A DNA stretch of 64,000 nucleotides from Methylovulum psychrotolerans. GTDB taxonomy: Bacteria > Pseudomonadota > Gammaproteobacteria > Methylococcales > Methylomonadaceae. Location of the stretch: assembly GCF_002923755.1 (NCBI RefSeq), contig NZ_PGFZ01000010.1, forward strand, positions 44,326 to 108,325, written 5' to 3'. Position numbers and translations under genes: made by a program. The notes beneath the pieces are model-generated. The model made no database searches. It was not told where the DNA came from and worked only from the letters and a program-made list of their open reading frames with translations. Below, in pieces: positions 24,213 through 32,773 of the stretch (within the stretch, counting starts at the first letter, position 1; the number at the start of each line of letters is the position of its first letter).

Positions 24213-25088
24213 ATGATTCAAGGTAGTATCGTAGCATTAGTCACCCCCATGGACGACAGTGGGGCTGTGGATTTTCAGAAACTCCAAGCATTAGTGCATT
24301 TTCATATTGCGCAAGGCACTGACGCACTGGTCGCCGTCGGCACCACAGGCGAATCGGCAACGCTGGACGAACACGAACATTGCGCTGTCATCAAAGCTGT
24401 GGTCGAGTATGCGGACGGTAAAATCCCAGTCATTGCAGGTACAGGGGCAAATGCCACCAGCGAAGCCATTAACCTGACCCGCCGCGCCAAAGAAGCGGGT
24501 GCTGATGCCTGTCTGATCGTTACGCCCTACTATAATAAGCCTACCCAAGCCGGTTTATACCTGCATCACAAGGCCATTAACGATGCCGTGGATATTCCGC
24601 AAATCTTATACAATGTGCCTGGCCGCACCGGTTGCGACATGTTGCCGGAAACGGTGGGGCGGATCGCCGAATTAAAAAATATTGTCGGCGTGAAAGAAGC
24701 GACCGGCGACTTAAGCCGCATCAAGCAAATCCGTGACTTGACCGGCCCAGACTTTGCCATCTATACGGGCGATGATGCCAGCAGCCGCGAATTTTGCCTA
24801 TTAGGCGGTAACGGTTCCATTACGGTCACGGGTAACGTCGCCCCGAAACTCGTTCATGATATGCTGATGGCCGCCCTCGCGGGGAATAAAGATGCCGCCT
24901 TGGCATTAGACAGCAAACTCGCCGCCTTACATAAGCAGCTCTTCATCCAATCAAACCCCATCCCTGTTAAATGGGCGGTTGCCGAAATGGGCTTGATTGG
25001 CAAAGGCATCCGCCTGCCCTTAACGTGGTTGACGGAAGATTGTTTTGCTGCCGTCCGTGCCGCCATGCACCTTGCCGAAGTCATTTGA
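24213..25088 (+). CDS. dapA: 4-hydroxy-tetrahydrodipicolinate synthase
   Basis: DapA condenses pyruvate with aspartate semialdehyde, the first committed step to lysine and diaminopimelate. Visible are GTTGESATL with the catalytic threonines, YNVPGRTG with the catalytic Tyr, and the Schiff-base Lys in IVGVKEATGD. The length of 291 residues matches the family. GAGAG before ATG 24213 is the likely ribosome site. The outer-membrane lipoprotein gene bamC begins 2 bp after its stop, the same dapA-bamC order as in E. coli. Confidence 0.97.
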   Translation: MIQGSIVALVTPMDDSGAVDFQKLQALVHFHIAQGTDALVAVGTTGESATLDEHEHCAVIKAVVEYADGKIPVIAGTGANATSEAINLTRRAKEAGADACLIVTPYYNKPTQAGLYLHHKAINDAVDIPQILYNVPGRTGCDMLPETVGRIAELKNIVGVKEATGDLSRIKQIRDLTGPDFAIYTGDDASSREFCLLGGNGSITVTGNVAPKLVHDMLMAALAGNKDAALALDSKLAALHKQLFIQSNPIPVKWAVAEMGLIGKGIRLPLTWLTEDCFAAVRAAMHLAEVI

Positions 25089-25090
25089 TT

Positions 25091-25849
25091 ATGAAATTAA
25101 CCCTTGTGTTGCCGCTGCTCAGTGCTTTGGCCTTAACCGGTTTGACCGGATGCGGCTATATCAAAAGCCTGTTTCCCGATAAAGAGAAAGACTACCAGTA
25201 CACGGTGGAAATTCCGCCTTTAGTATTGCCTGCCGACTTGGCAAAAAATGATGGCCTAAAACGCCCCGCACCAGCCGTGCCGATGACTCCCGGCACGGCC
25301 GAAACCAGTGCCAATGCCGTCACCCCCGGCAGTAACTCCGCTAATGAAGCGCCGGAACTTGTCGCCCCTGCCCCTAATGCGCTTGAGCCACTGCCAGCCG
25401 CTTCAGAAGAGCCTATTACGGTCAGCACCAGCACAGACAATAAATCTAGCCAGCACGAACAGATTCCGGTCACGTTACTGAAAACAGCAGACGGTATCGA
25501 CACCTTACGCTTGTCGGCGCCCTTTGAAAATGCTTGGCGGGCAGTAGATAAGGCGTTAAGCCGTAAATCGGTTGAAGTGACCAACCGCAATAAAGCCGAA
25601 AAGCAATTTACCCTGCATTACGACCCTGATGAAAAAGCCTTGGAAGACCGCTCATTTTGGCAAGAAGCCTTTTTTATCTTTCATGGCCTGAACGGTAACG
25701 AGCAAGAGTTTATCGTCAAGCTGAACGACCATAACGGACAAACTGATGCGGTTATTTTGGATAAAGACCAAAAGCCCACCGCCGATGCCAGTGCGTTAAA
25801 ATTGCTTAAACTCTTACAAGACACTATCCAATCAGGTTTTAATAAATAA
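25091..25849 (+). CDS. bamC: Outer-membrane assembly lipoprotein BamC
   Basis: BamC is a lipoprotein subunit of the BAM complex that inserts beta-barrel proteins. The lipobox is LTGLTGC, with Cys at about residue 20. A Pro/Ala-rich unstructured stretch follows (about residues 50-120). The C-terminal helix-grip part holds LRLSAPFENAWRAVDKAL and WQEAFFIFHGLNGNEQEFIVKL. The length is 252 residues, shorter than the E. coli protein (about 344), so one of its two helix-grip domains is probably missing or reduced. ATG 25091 lies 2 bp after dapA. Confidence 0.85.
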   Translation: MKLTLVLPLLSALALTGLTGCGYIKSLFPDKEKDYQYTVEIPPLVLPADLAKNDGLKRPAPAVPMTPGTAETSANAVTPGSNSANEAPELVAPAPNALEPLPAASEEPITVSTSTDNKSSQHEQIPVTLLKTADGIDTLRLSAPFENAWRAVDKALSRKSVEVTNRNKAEKQFTLHYDPDEKALEDRSFWQEAFFIFHGLNGNEQEFIVKLNDHNGQTDAVILDKDQKPTADASALKLLKLLQDTIQSGFNK

Positions 25850-25907
25850 TTGGCAACGTGGCAGACGGGCTATAACGCCCTGCCGGACAAATTGCCCCGA
25901 AAAACCT

Positions 25908-25931
25908 AGCCGGAACAGGCCTGTTCCGGCT
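25908..25931. repeat. Perfect 24-bp palindrome between bamC and purL
   Basis: The centre is GCCGGAACAGGCCTGTTCCG plus flanking paired bases; every base pairs, with no loop. A second small hairpin (GGCCTG/CAGGCC) follows at 25937-25955. No T-run follows, so this is not a standard terminator. It could be a protein-binding site or a transcript hairpin after bamC. Confidence 0.55.
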
Positions 25932-25992
25932 TAGTGGCCTGTTGGACGCAGGCCACCCCTACCCTCTCTATTTTACCCAGTATCTTGCCCCC

Positions 25993-28900
25993 ATGTTAAA
26001 AATCCCTGGAACCGCCGCCCTTTCAAGCTTTCGTATCAAGCAACTGTTATTAAAGTTGCAAGCTTTAGAACCTGCCATTACTGAGGTGAACGCCCGTTTT
26101 ATCCATTTTGTCGATAGCGATGGCGATTTGACCGCATCTGACCAAGACATTCTGGCAAGCTTATTGGCTTATGGGCCGGATTGGGCGAATGCCGACGTGG
26201 AAGGCGAACGGCTCTTAGTTATCCCGCGCTCAGGCACCCAATCGCCTTGGTCGAGCAAGGCCACCGAAATTGCCCAACGCTGCGGCCTGACATCCATCCG
26301 CCGTATCGAACGGGGTATTGAATATACCCTCTCCTGCCCTGTCGCATTGCCGCCTAGCGTTGCCGTCCTGCTCCACGACCGTATGACCCAAAGTGTGGTG
26401 TTGGCCGACACGGATACCGGGCTATTCCAACAGCACCAGCCCCTGCCCTTACAAACCGTCAACCTGCTTGAGCAAGGCCGTGATGCTTTAGACAAGGCGA
26501 ATACAGACTTAGGTTTGGCTTTATCCGCCGACGAAATCGGCTATTTGGCCACCAGCTTCCAAGAGTTGGGCAGAAATCCTACCGATGTCGAGCTGATGAT
26601 GTTTGCCCAAGCCAACTCCGAACATTGCCGCCATAAAATTTTTAATGCCGATTGGACGATTGACGGGGTCGGGCAGGCGCGGTCTTTATTCAGCATGATC
26701 CGCAATACCGCCGAACAGCATCCTGAGAATATTTTATCGGCCTACAGCGACAATGCCGCCGTTGTGACCGGCTCTAAGGCACGGGTCTTTATCCGTAACC
26801 CACACACGGGCGAATACAGCTACACCGAAGAAGACGCGCACCTGTTGATGAAGGTGGAAACCCACAACCACCCCACCGCCATTTCCCCATTCCCTGGTGC
26901 GGCGACCGGATCAGGCGGCGAAATCCGTGATGAGGGCGCGACCGGACGTGGTTCAGCAACCAAAGCCGGGCTGACAGGTTTTTCCGTATCGCATTTAAAA
27001 ATCCCCGGCTTTTTGCAACCTTGGGAACATGACAATGGCAAACCGGAGCGTATCGCCTCCGCCTTGGACATTATGTTGGAAGGGCCTTTGGGCGGTGCGG
27101 CCTTTAATAACGAATTCGGACGGCCTAATATCGCCGGGTATTTCCGTAGCTTTGAGCAGCCCGTCGCCGATAGCGGCAACGCATTTAGGGGCTACCACAA
27201 ACCGATTATGATTGCGGGCGGCATGGGCAATATCCGCCCGATGCTGATCGAAAAACAGCCTATCCCTGCCGGATCGTTAATTATTATCCTCGGAGGCCCC
27301 GCCATGTTAATTGGCTTAGGCGGTGGCGCGGCTTCATCACAAGCCTCCGGCAGCAGTTCCGAAGCCTTGGATTTTGCTTCCGTGCAACGCGAAAACCCTG
27401 AGATGGAACGCCGTTGCCAAGAAGTCATCAACCATTGCAATGCCCTCGGCGAGGCGACCCCTATTATCTCCATCCATGATATTGGCGCGGGCGGCTTGTC
27501 CAATGCCGTGCCGGAAATCATCCATGATTGTAACCGGGGCGGACGCTTTGAACTGCGCAACGTCCATAATGCCGATTTAGGCATGTCACCCATGCAAATC
27601 TGGTGCAATGAAGCCCAAGAACGCTATGTGGTCGCCATCAAACCGGAAGCATTAGACTTATTCACGGCATTTTGTGAGCGTGAGCATTGCTTGTTTGCGG
27701 TCATCGGCGAAGCTACCGAAACTGAGCATCTGACCCTGAATGACCAGTTGCTGGGCACTAAGCCTGTGGACATCCCCATGTCGGTGTTATTCGGCAAGCC
27801 GCCGAAAATGCACCGCCACGCCGAACACCGCACTGCCAACTTACCCGCACTCGATACCAGCGGCATTGTGCTGGCAGAAGCGGTGCAACGGGTTTTGGCG
27901 TTTCCGGCGGTGGCCGACAAAAGCTTTTTGATCCACATCGGCGACCGCTCGGTGACAGGGTTGGTGGCGCGTGACCAAATGGTCGGGCCTTGGCAAGTCC
28001 CTGTCGCCGATGTCGCCGTCACCGCGTCCGGCTTTTATGCCCTGACGGGCGAAGCAATGGCAATGGGCGAACGTACGCCGCTAGCAATCATTAACGCCCC
28101 CGCATCTGGACGCATGGCTATCGGCGAAGCCATCACCAACTTGGCGGCGGCACGGGTCGACTCCTTAAAAAGCATTAAATTGTCGGCTAACTGGATGGCG
28201 GCGGCTGGCTTCCCTGGCGAAGATGCCGCCCTGTTCGACACCGTGCAAGCCGTGGGCATGGAACTGTGCCCTGCCTTAGGTATTGCCATTCCGGTCGGCA
28301 AAGACTCTTTGTCCATGAAAACCGTCTGGCAGGATGCGGCGGGGGGGAAAACCATGACTGCCCCCTTGTCCTTAATTATCACCGCCTTCGCGCCCGTTTT
28401 GGACATCAGCAAAACACTGACCCCACAACTGCGCCCGATTGCCGATAGCGTCTTGCTGCTGGTGGATTTAGGCGCGGGCAGAAACCGTCTGGGCGGTTCG
28501 GTATTGGCGCAAGTTTACGCGCAATTAGGCAACGATTGTCCCGATGTCGACCAAACAGCGCTGTTAAAAGGCTTCTTTGAAGCCATCCAAAACCTCAACC
28601 ATAATGGCTTGCTGTTGGCTTACCATGACCGCTCCGACGGCGGCTTACTGGCTACGGTCGCAGAAATGCTGTTTGCGGGGCGGCAAGGCGTGGCGCTAAA
28701 TATGGACAGTTTGGGCAATGACCTGCTCGCCGCTTTGTTTAACGAAGAGCTAGGCGCGGTATTGCAAGTGCGCAAGGAAAATTGCGCCCAAGTGCTAAAA
28801 ATCCTGACCGATGCCGGTTTGGCCGATTGCCTCCATACCATCGGGCAAACCGTCAGCGGCCAAAGCCTGAGCCTCTATAAAGCTGGCGAATTGCTATACA

Positions 28901-29856
28901 GTGCCAGCCGTGCCGAACTGCAAAGCCAATGGTCGCAAGTCAGCTACCGGATGCAGGCCTTGCGCGATAACCCCGACTGCGCTTTAGCGCAATTTGAGCG
29001 CATTGCCGATGATAACGACCCCGGCTTACAGGCCGCGTTAAGTTTTGCCGTCAACACCGACATCAGCGCCCCGTATCTGGCCTTAAGCAAGCCGAAAATT
29101 GCCATCCTGCGCGAGCAAGGTGTCAACGGCCATGTAGAAATGGCGGCGGCTTTTGACCGGGCAGGTTTTACCAGCATTGACGTGCATATCAGCGACATTA
29201 TCCATGGCCGCGTCAGCTTAAGCGATTTTATCGGCCTTGCCGCCTGCGGCGGCTTTTCTTACGGCGACGTGCTGGGCGCTGGTGGCGGCTGGGCAAAATC
29301 CATCTTATTCAACGCCCGCGCCCGTGAGGAGTTTAGCGCGTTCTTTAACCGTCCTGATACCTTCGGCTTAGGGGTGTGCAATGGTTGCCAAATGCTCTCC
29401 GGCTTAAAAACCATTGTTCCTGGTGCCGAGCTATGGCCGCGCTTTGTCCGCAATAACTCCGAGCAATTTGAGGCACGGGTGGCGATGGTGGAAGTGCAGG
29501 CCTCGCCTTCGGTGTTGTTTGCCGATATGGCCGGTTCCCGGATGCCGGTCGTCGTCGCCCATGGCGAAGGCCGCGCCGTGTTTGCCGACGGCCCGCAAGC
29601 CGCCTTGGACGCACAAACGGTCGCCTTATGCTATGTCGATAATTATGGCGCTAAAACCACCGCTTTCCCTGCCAACCCTAACGGCTCACCCTTAGGCATT
29701 ACCGGGTTGACCACCACCGACGGACGTTTTACCATTATGATGCCGCATCCTGAGCGCTGCTTTAGAACCTTGCAAAACTCTTGGTATCCTGACGGCTGGC
29801 AAGAATACGGCGCGTGGATGCGCTTGTTCAGAAACGCCCGCGATTGGGTAAAGTAA
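25993..29856 (+). CDS. purL: Phosphoribosylformylglycinamidine synthase, large form
   Basis: This enzyme makes FGAM from FGAR with glutamine and ATP in purine synthesis. The single 1287-residue chain has the proteobacterial layout. An N-terminal linker domain comes first ([14 protein letters not shown]). Two AIR-synthase-like ATP domains follow ([37 protein letters not shown]). The C-terminal class I glutaminase has Cys in [12 protein letters not shown] and the His/Glu pair in [12 protein letters not shown] 25993 matches the usual opening; an upstream Met codon at 25942 runs through intergenic hairpins and is unlikely. It stands after bamC but about 140 bp away. Confidence 0.97.
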   Translation: MLKIPGTAALSSFRIKQLLLKLQALEPAITEVNARFIHFVDSDGDLTASDQDILASLLAYGPDWANADVEGERLLVIPRSGTQSPWSSKATEIAQRCGLTSIRRIERGIEYTLSCPVALPPSVAVLLHDRMTQSVVLADTDTGLFQQHQPLPLQTVNLLEQGRDALDKANTDLGLALSADEIGYLATSFQELGRNPTDVELMMFAQANSEHCRHKIFNADWTIDGVGQARSLFSMIRNTAEQHPENILSAYSDNAAVVTGSKARVFIRNPHTGEYSYTEEDAHLLMKVETHNHPTAISPFPGAATGSGGEIRDEGATGRGSATKAGLTGFSVSHLKIPGFLQPWEHDNGKPERIASALDIMLEGPLGGAAFNNEFGRPNIAGYFRSFEQPVADSGNAFRGYHKPIMIAGGMGNIRPMLIEKQPIPAGSLIIILGGPAMLIGLGGGAASSQASGSSSEALDFASVQRENPEMERRCQEVINHCNALGEATPIISIHDIGAGGLSNAVPEIIHDCNRGGRFELRNVHNADLGMSPMQIWCNEAQERYVVAIKPEALDLFTAFCEREHCLFAVIGEATETEHLTLNDQLLGTKPVDIPMSVLFGKPPKMHRHAEHRTANLPALDTSGIVLAEAVQRVLAFPAVADKSFLIHIGDRSVTGLVARDQMVGPWQVPVADVAVTASGFYALTGEAMAMGERTPLAIINAPASGRMAIGEAITNLAAARVDSLKSIKLSANWMAAAGFPGEDAALFDTVQAVGMELCPALGIAIPVGKDSLSMKTVWQDAAGGKTMTAPLSLIITAFAPVLDISKTLTPQLRPIADSVLLLVDLGAGRNRLGGSVLAQVYAQLGNDCPDVDQTALLKGFFEAIQNLNHNGLLLAYHDRSDGGLLATVAEMLFAGRQGVALNMDSLGNDLLAALFNEELGAVLQVRKENCAQVLKILTDAGLADCLHTIGQTVSGQSLSLYKAGELLYSASRAELQSQWSQVSYRMQALRDNPDCALAQFERIADDNDPGLQAALSFAVNTDISAPYLALSKPKIAILREQGVNGHVEMAAAFDRAGFTSIDVHISDIIHGRVSLSDFIGLAACGGFSYGDVLGAGGGWAKSILFNARAREEFSAFFNRPDTFGLGVCNGCQMLSGLKTIVPGAELWPRFVRNNSEQFEARVAMVEVQASPSVLFADMAGSRMPVVVAHGEGRAVFADGPQAALDAQTVALCYVDNYGAKTTAFPANPNGSPLGITGLTTTDGRFTIMMPHPERCFRTLQNSWYPDGWQEYGAWMRLFRNARDWVK

Positions 29857-29877
29857 ACCCAAGACCGTAACATGTAC

Positions 29878-29931
29878 AGGCTAGGGCATATCCTTTATAC
29901 TCTAGCCTGACATAAAACGAATGCCCTTTTT
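29878..29931 (+). terminator. Terminator with overlapping alternative stem
   Basis: The stem AGGGCAT (29883-29889) with ATGCCCT (29921-29927) runs into TTTTT and would act as a terminator after purL. The left arm overlaps a rival stem, AGGCTAG (29878-29884) with CTAGCCT (29902-29908). The two cannot form together, which gives an attenuator-like arrangement before the gene at 29947. Confidence 0.45.
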
Positions 29932-29946
29932 ACTATCGGACAAACA

Positions 29947-30402
29947 ATGAACTCGCTGGATTATCGAAAAATTTTCAGGGGACTGGCTACGATCGGCATT
30001 CTTATTATTTTTTTGTTGCCGCATTTAGTATTCGAGTTAGTCACCGAAGCAGGCCATGTCGTATTAGAATTAATCGTCGAACTGGGTCATATTGTCTTTG
30101 AATGGGTAGAAATTAGCCTGGATACCGTTATCGAGCTGCTGTTTGAAACCGAGTTGCACGATACCCAGATTATTGTTTTCTATATCATCATGGCAGTTGT
30201 CTGTTTCGCGCTGTATCGCTTGGCCTTATTAATCCCCCGTTGGTTGCGATGGCTTTACAATAAACTGGTGGCTTATTATTTAGGGCAAAAAAACCGCTTT
30301 AGCTTGTACTGGCAAAGCCTCAGCTTGCTGAACAAAATAAAAATGGCGGCTATCGGCATCGGCGTTAGTGTCGGTTATTTATATGTGTTTTTCTCTTTCT
30401 GA
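29947..30402 (+). CDS. Hypothetical membrane protein
   Basis: This 151-residue protein matches no family I know. Hydrophobic segments lie at about residues 12-31, 75-97 and 130-150. Between the first two is an acidic amphipathic stretch with a rough internal repeat (GHVVLELIVEL, then GHIVFEWVEISL) and several Glu spaced along one face. The middle loop is basic and aromatic (IPRWLRWLYNKLVAYY). It starts at ATG 29947, 20 bp beyond the terminator-like structure. No partner genes are adjacent. Confidence 0.65.
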   Translation: MNSLDYRKIFRGLATIGILIIFLLPHLVFELVTEAGHVVLELIVELGHIVFEWVEISLDTVIELLFETELHDTQIIVFYIIMAVVCFALYRLALLIPRWLRWLYNKLVAYYLGQKNRFSLYWQSLSLLNKIKMAAIGIGVSVGYLYVFFSF

Positions 30403-30656
30403 TACGGCAATTAGGTCATATCCCACCATAGCTATGCCTTCTGCCCCAACACCAGTAGCGCGGGCTGTGTTCTTAATATCTGCGGTTACCCAGCCATATT
30501 CTGCGGTTTAAAAAACAAATTCGGTTTTGTCTTAGGGTCGTCCTGTCTTTATGCCCTTGGGTATTTATGCCCTTTGGGCGTACCTGCCCTGCCGACGCAC
30601 AGCATCCATTGTAGGCGTTAGAAAATTACAACTACCAAAATTAACGGGTTCAACTG

Positions 30657-31088
30657 ATGAAAAACATCCGCCTTAAATACTTCGACCTATCATTACCCGC
30701 GATAACGGCGTTACGCGAATGCCTAAATGCGGTTGAAAAATCGGGGCTGGAAAAAGCCTTGCTGGAATTGGTTTACCTGCGGGTATCCCAAATAAACGGG
30801 TGCGGGTATTGCCTCAACCTGCACGCCAAAGCCTTGCGCGAAGCTGGCGAAACGAATGCCCGCATTGACATGCTCGCGGGTTGGAAAGTGAGTGCCTGTT
30901 ATTCCGAACCGGAACGCGCCGCCCTCGCCTGGGCCGAATCGTTGACCGCCATCACGGTAGACGGCGGCAGTGATGCGGCGTTTGCCCAGTTAAAAGCGTT
31001 TTTTACGGATGCGCAAATTTCCGACCTGACTATCGCCATTGCCAATATGAATGCCCTGAACCGTATCGCCATCAGCATGCGGGTCTGA
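30657..31088 (+). CDS. AhpD-like carboxymuconolactone decarboxylase-family protein
   Basis: This 143-residue protein is of the AhpD/CMD superfamily. The redox motif is Cys49-x-x-Cys52 with His56 (INGCGYCLNLH), typical of small alkylhydroperoxidase-like proteins that reduce peroxides through a disulfide. The preceding LLELVYLRVSQ helix and the later ERAALAWAESLT helix also fit. Its physiological partner is unknown. A GNAT acetyltransferase gene follows 40 bp downstream on the same strand. Confidence 0.87.
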   Translation: MKNIRLKYFDLSLPAITALRECLNAVEKSGLEKALLELVYLRVSQINGCGYCLNLHAKALREAGETNARIDMLAGWKVSACYSEPERAALAWAESLTAITVDGGSDAAFAQLKAFFTDAQISDLTIAIANMNALNRIAISMRV

Positions 31089-31128
31089 TGGCACCTTAAC
31101 AACAAGCGTTTTTTGCAAAAGCAAGACA

Positions 31129-31677
31129 ATGAAAAAACCAAGTGATTTTGATTTCAAGCCTTCCATTGTAGGCGGCTCCATTGTGCTCAGGCCGCTGTAT
31201 CCTGAGGATTTCGGGCAGTTATACGCAGTAGCGGCTGACCCGCTCATTTGGGAACAGCACCCGCAACCCCTGCGTTATCAACGGGAGGTGTTTGGGAGCG
31301 GTTTTTTTGCCGGTGCCATCGCTTCCCCAGGGGCTTTGGTGGTGCTTGACAAGCTATCAGGAGACATCATTGGCTCATCCCGGTTTTATGAATGGGATGC
31401 TGAGCGTCAGGAAGTGGCGATCGGATTCACCTTCCTGGCCAGAAGCCATTGGGGTGGGCAGACCAATCGGGAATTGAAACGGCTTATGCTGGAACATGCC
31501 TTCCGTTGGGCAAACACTGTGTGGTTTCACGTTGGTGTCAACAACATCCGTTCACGAAAAGCCATGGAAAAAATTGGCGCAGAATTTTCCCACGAAACCG
31601 CCAAAACGGTTAATGGCGTTATGGATACTTATGCGTTTTATCGGATTGAGGCAATCAGATTCTGTACTGAACGATAG
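31129..31677 (+). CDS. GNAT-family N-acetyltransferase (RimJ/RimL-like)
   Basis: This 182-residue protein has the look of the RimJ/RimL branch: IVLRPLYPEDFGQLYA at the start, IIGSSRFYEWD in the middle strand, VAIGFTFLARSHWGGQTNRELK at the acetyl-CoA site and HVGVNNIRSRKAMEKIGAEF at the end. Members acetylate N-termini or small molecules; the target here is unknown. It starts at ATG 31129 and follows the AhpD-like gene. Directly downstream is a broken SRPBCC gene. Confidence 0.87.
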   Translation: MKKPSDFDFKPSIVGGSIVLRPLYPEDFGQLYAVAADPLIWEQHPQPLRYQREVFGSGFFAGAIASPGALVVLDKLSGDIIGSSRFYEWDAERQEVAIGFTFLARSHWGGQTNRELKRLMLEHAFRWANTVWFHVGVNNIRSRKAMEKIGAEFSHETAKTVNGVMDTYAFYRIEAIRFCTER

Positions 31678-31702
31678 CGCGGCGCGTTGTGCAAACAAAA
31701 TT

Positions 31703-32345
31703 ATGGACGACATCATCTGGCCTGAGGCCTACCTGCCCGGCATGACTGACAACTACGTCTCTAATGAACTCATCGTCAGCGACTTGAGCGCCGTTGCGGT
31801 GTAGGCGGCATTTAACGACACGTCGTACAGCAACGTGTCCGACATTTATACTGTGAACGGCCAAGTTTTCGGCTTTTACAATTCACCGTAGGGTACGCTG
31901 TGCGTACCTTTTGCACTGATTTTTATGAGGATTTTTTAAAGGTACGCACAGCGTACCCTACCAAAAAAACCGAAAACTTGGCCGTTTGAAGTATATTTCC
32001 ATAACAGCCCAGAGCCGCAGCTACACCTGAGCTCCCATTTCCGTTTACCACCTTTAACTTTTCGGTAGAGGCGTACGTTACCGAATACCAACCACCCGTT
32101 AACGACGAAGCGGCGCGGGTCGCTTGGCACGGTTGGGTAGACGACGGTACGGCGGCAAACCGTCTGGATGTCCATCATGCTTGGCTGTTTGAAAATCTGC
32201 CGGGCGGGTACGCATACTGGCTCAAGAAACCCCAATTGGCAACCCCGCGCAGACCCTCGCTGCGATCAAGCCCAATCCAATGCTTAAAGCCCATCAAGAA
32301 TGGCTTGAAGGCCTGGCGCAGATAGCAGCCCGTATCCAAGCGCAG
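31703..32345 (+). pseudogene. SRPBCC-family protein, disrupted
   Basis: The 5' part begins MDDIIWPEAYLPGMTDNYVS, an opening I know from SRPBCC/polyketide-cyclase-like proteins. An in-frame stop follows (TAG at 31802), then AAFNDTSYSNVSDIY. Homology is broken by the inverted-repeat element at 31847-31995. It resumes at about 32035 with FTTFNFSVEAYVTEY and NDEAARVAWHGWVDDG, then RLDVHHAWLFENLPGG. A frameshift near 32210 moves the end to another frame (QETPIGNPAQTLAAIKPN, then MLKAHQEWLEGLAQIAAR). At least one stop, one insertion and one frameshift make this a clear pseudogene. Confidence 0.88.
31847..31995. repeat. 149-bp palindromic MITE-like element
   Basis: The outer inverted arms of about 26 bp (TATACT at each tip, then AACGGCCAAGTTTTCGG) have three mismatches. 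Inner perfect arms of 23 bp hold GGTACGCACAGCGTACCC (31888-31910 with 31939-31961). It interrupts the SRPBCC pseudogene. No gene is inside. Confidence 0.85.
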
Positions 32346-32500
32346 TCTGTGCAGCCTCTCACTGGCGTTTGCTGCCTCACTGCCATTAAGTTAATGAAAG
32401 CATTTCAAGCATTGCTCAAAATTACAGATTATCGTTACAGCACCCAACTTCCTCTCCCAGAACTGTCCCTTAACGCCAAAGCTAGACATAAAAACCCAGT

Positions 32501-32524
32501 TGCGGGACGGTAGCCCGTCCTGCA
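32501..32524. repeat. REP-like hairpin
   Basis: TGCGGGACGG pairs with CCGTCCTGCA (one G-T pair) around a 4-base loop. It lies between the SRPBCC pseudogene and sucA. There is no T-run, so it is more likely a REP-type palindrome than a terminator. From 32346 to 32773 no gene is seen otherwise. Confidence 0.45.
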
Positions 32525-32773
32525 ATATTTGCCTTGACGCGATAAAAGCCAAGCAAATAGGACTCTAGCACCTATTGTCACCGTTATTTTCAAAAATCAG
32601 GCCGCTATTATCATCTGGTGGCCGATTATCTTCAGTCAGTACCTGCTAATAAATTCGGCATATTCGCCTTTCCTGTTAAAATAACGGATATTTTTAACAA
32701 CGCCAGTGTCCACTGCTTTGATTACGCCTTTCTATCGCGCAAACCCCGTCCTGAATACACCGGATTCCCCCTA

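Noticed and set aside
25942-25992. Upstream start of purL
   Set aside because: The added residues come from intergenic hairpins, and the family begins near [11 protein letters not shown] at 25993.
32280-32513. Open frame starting MLKAHQEWLEGLAQIAAR as a separate gene
   Set aside because: It is the frameshifted tail of the SRPBCC pseudogene; similarity stops after about 22 residues.
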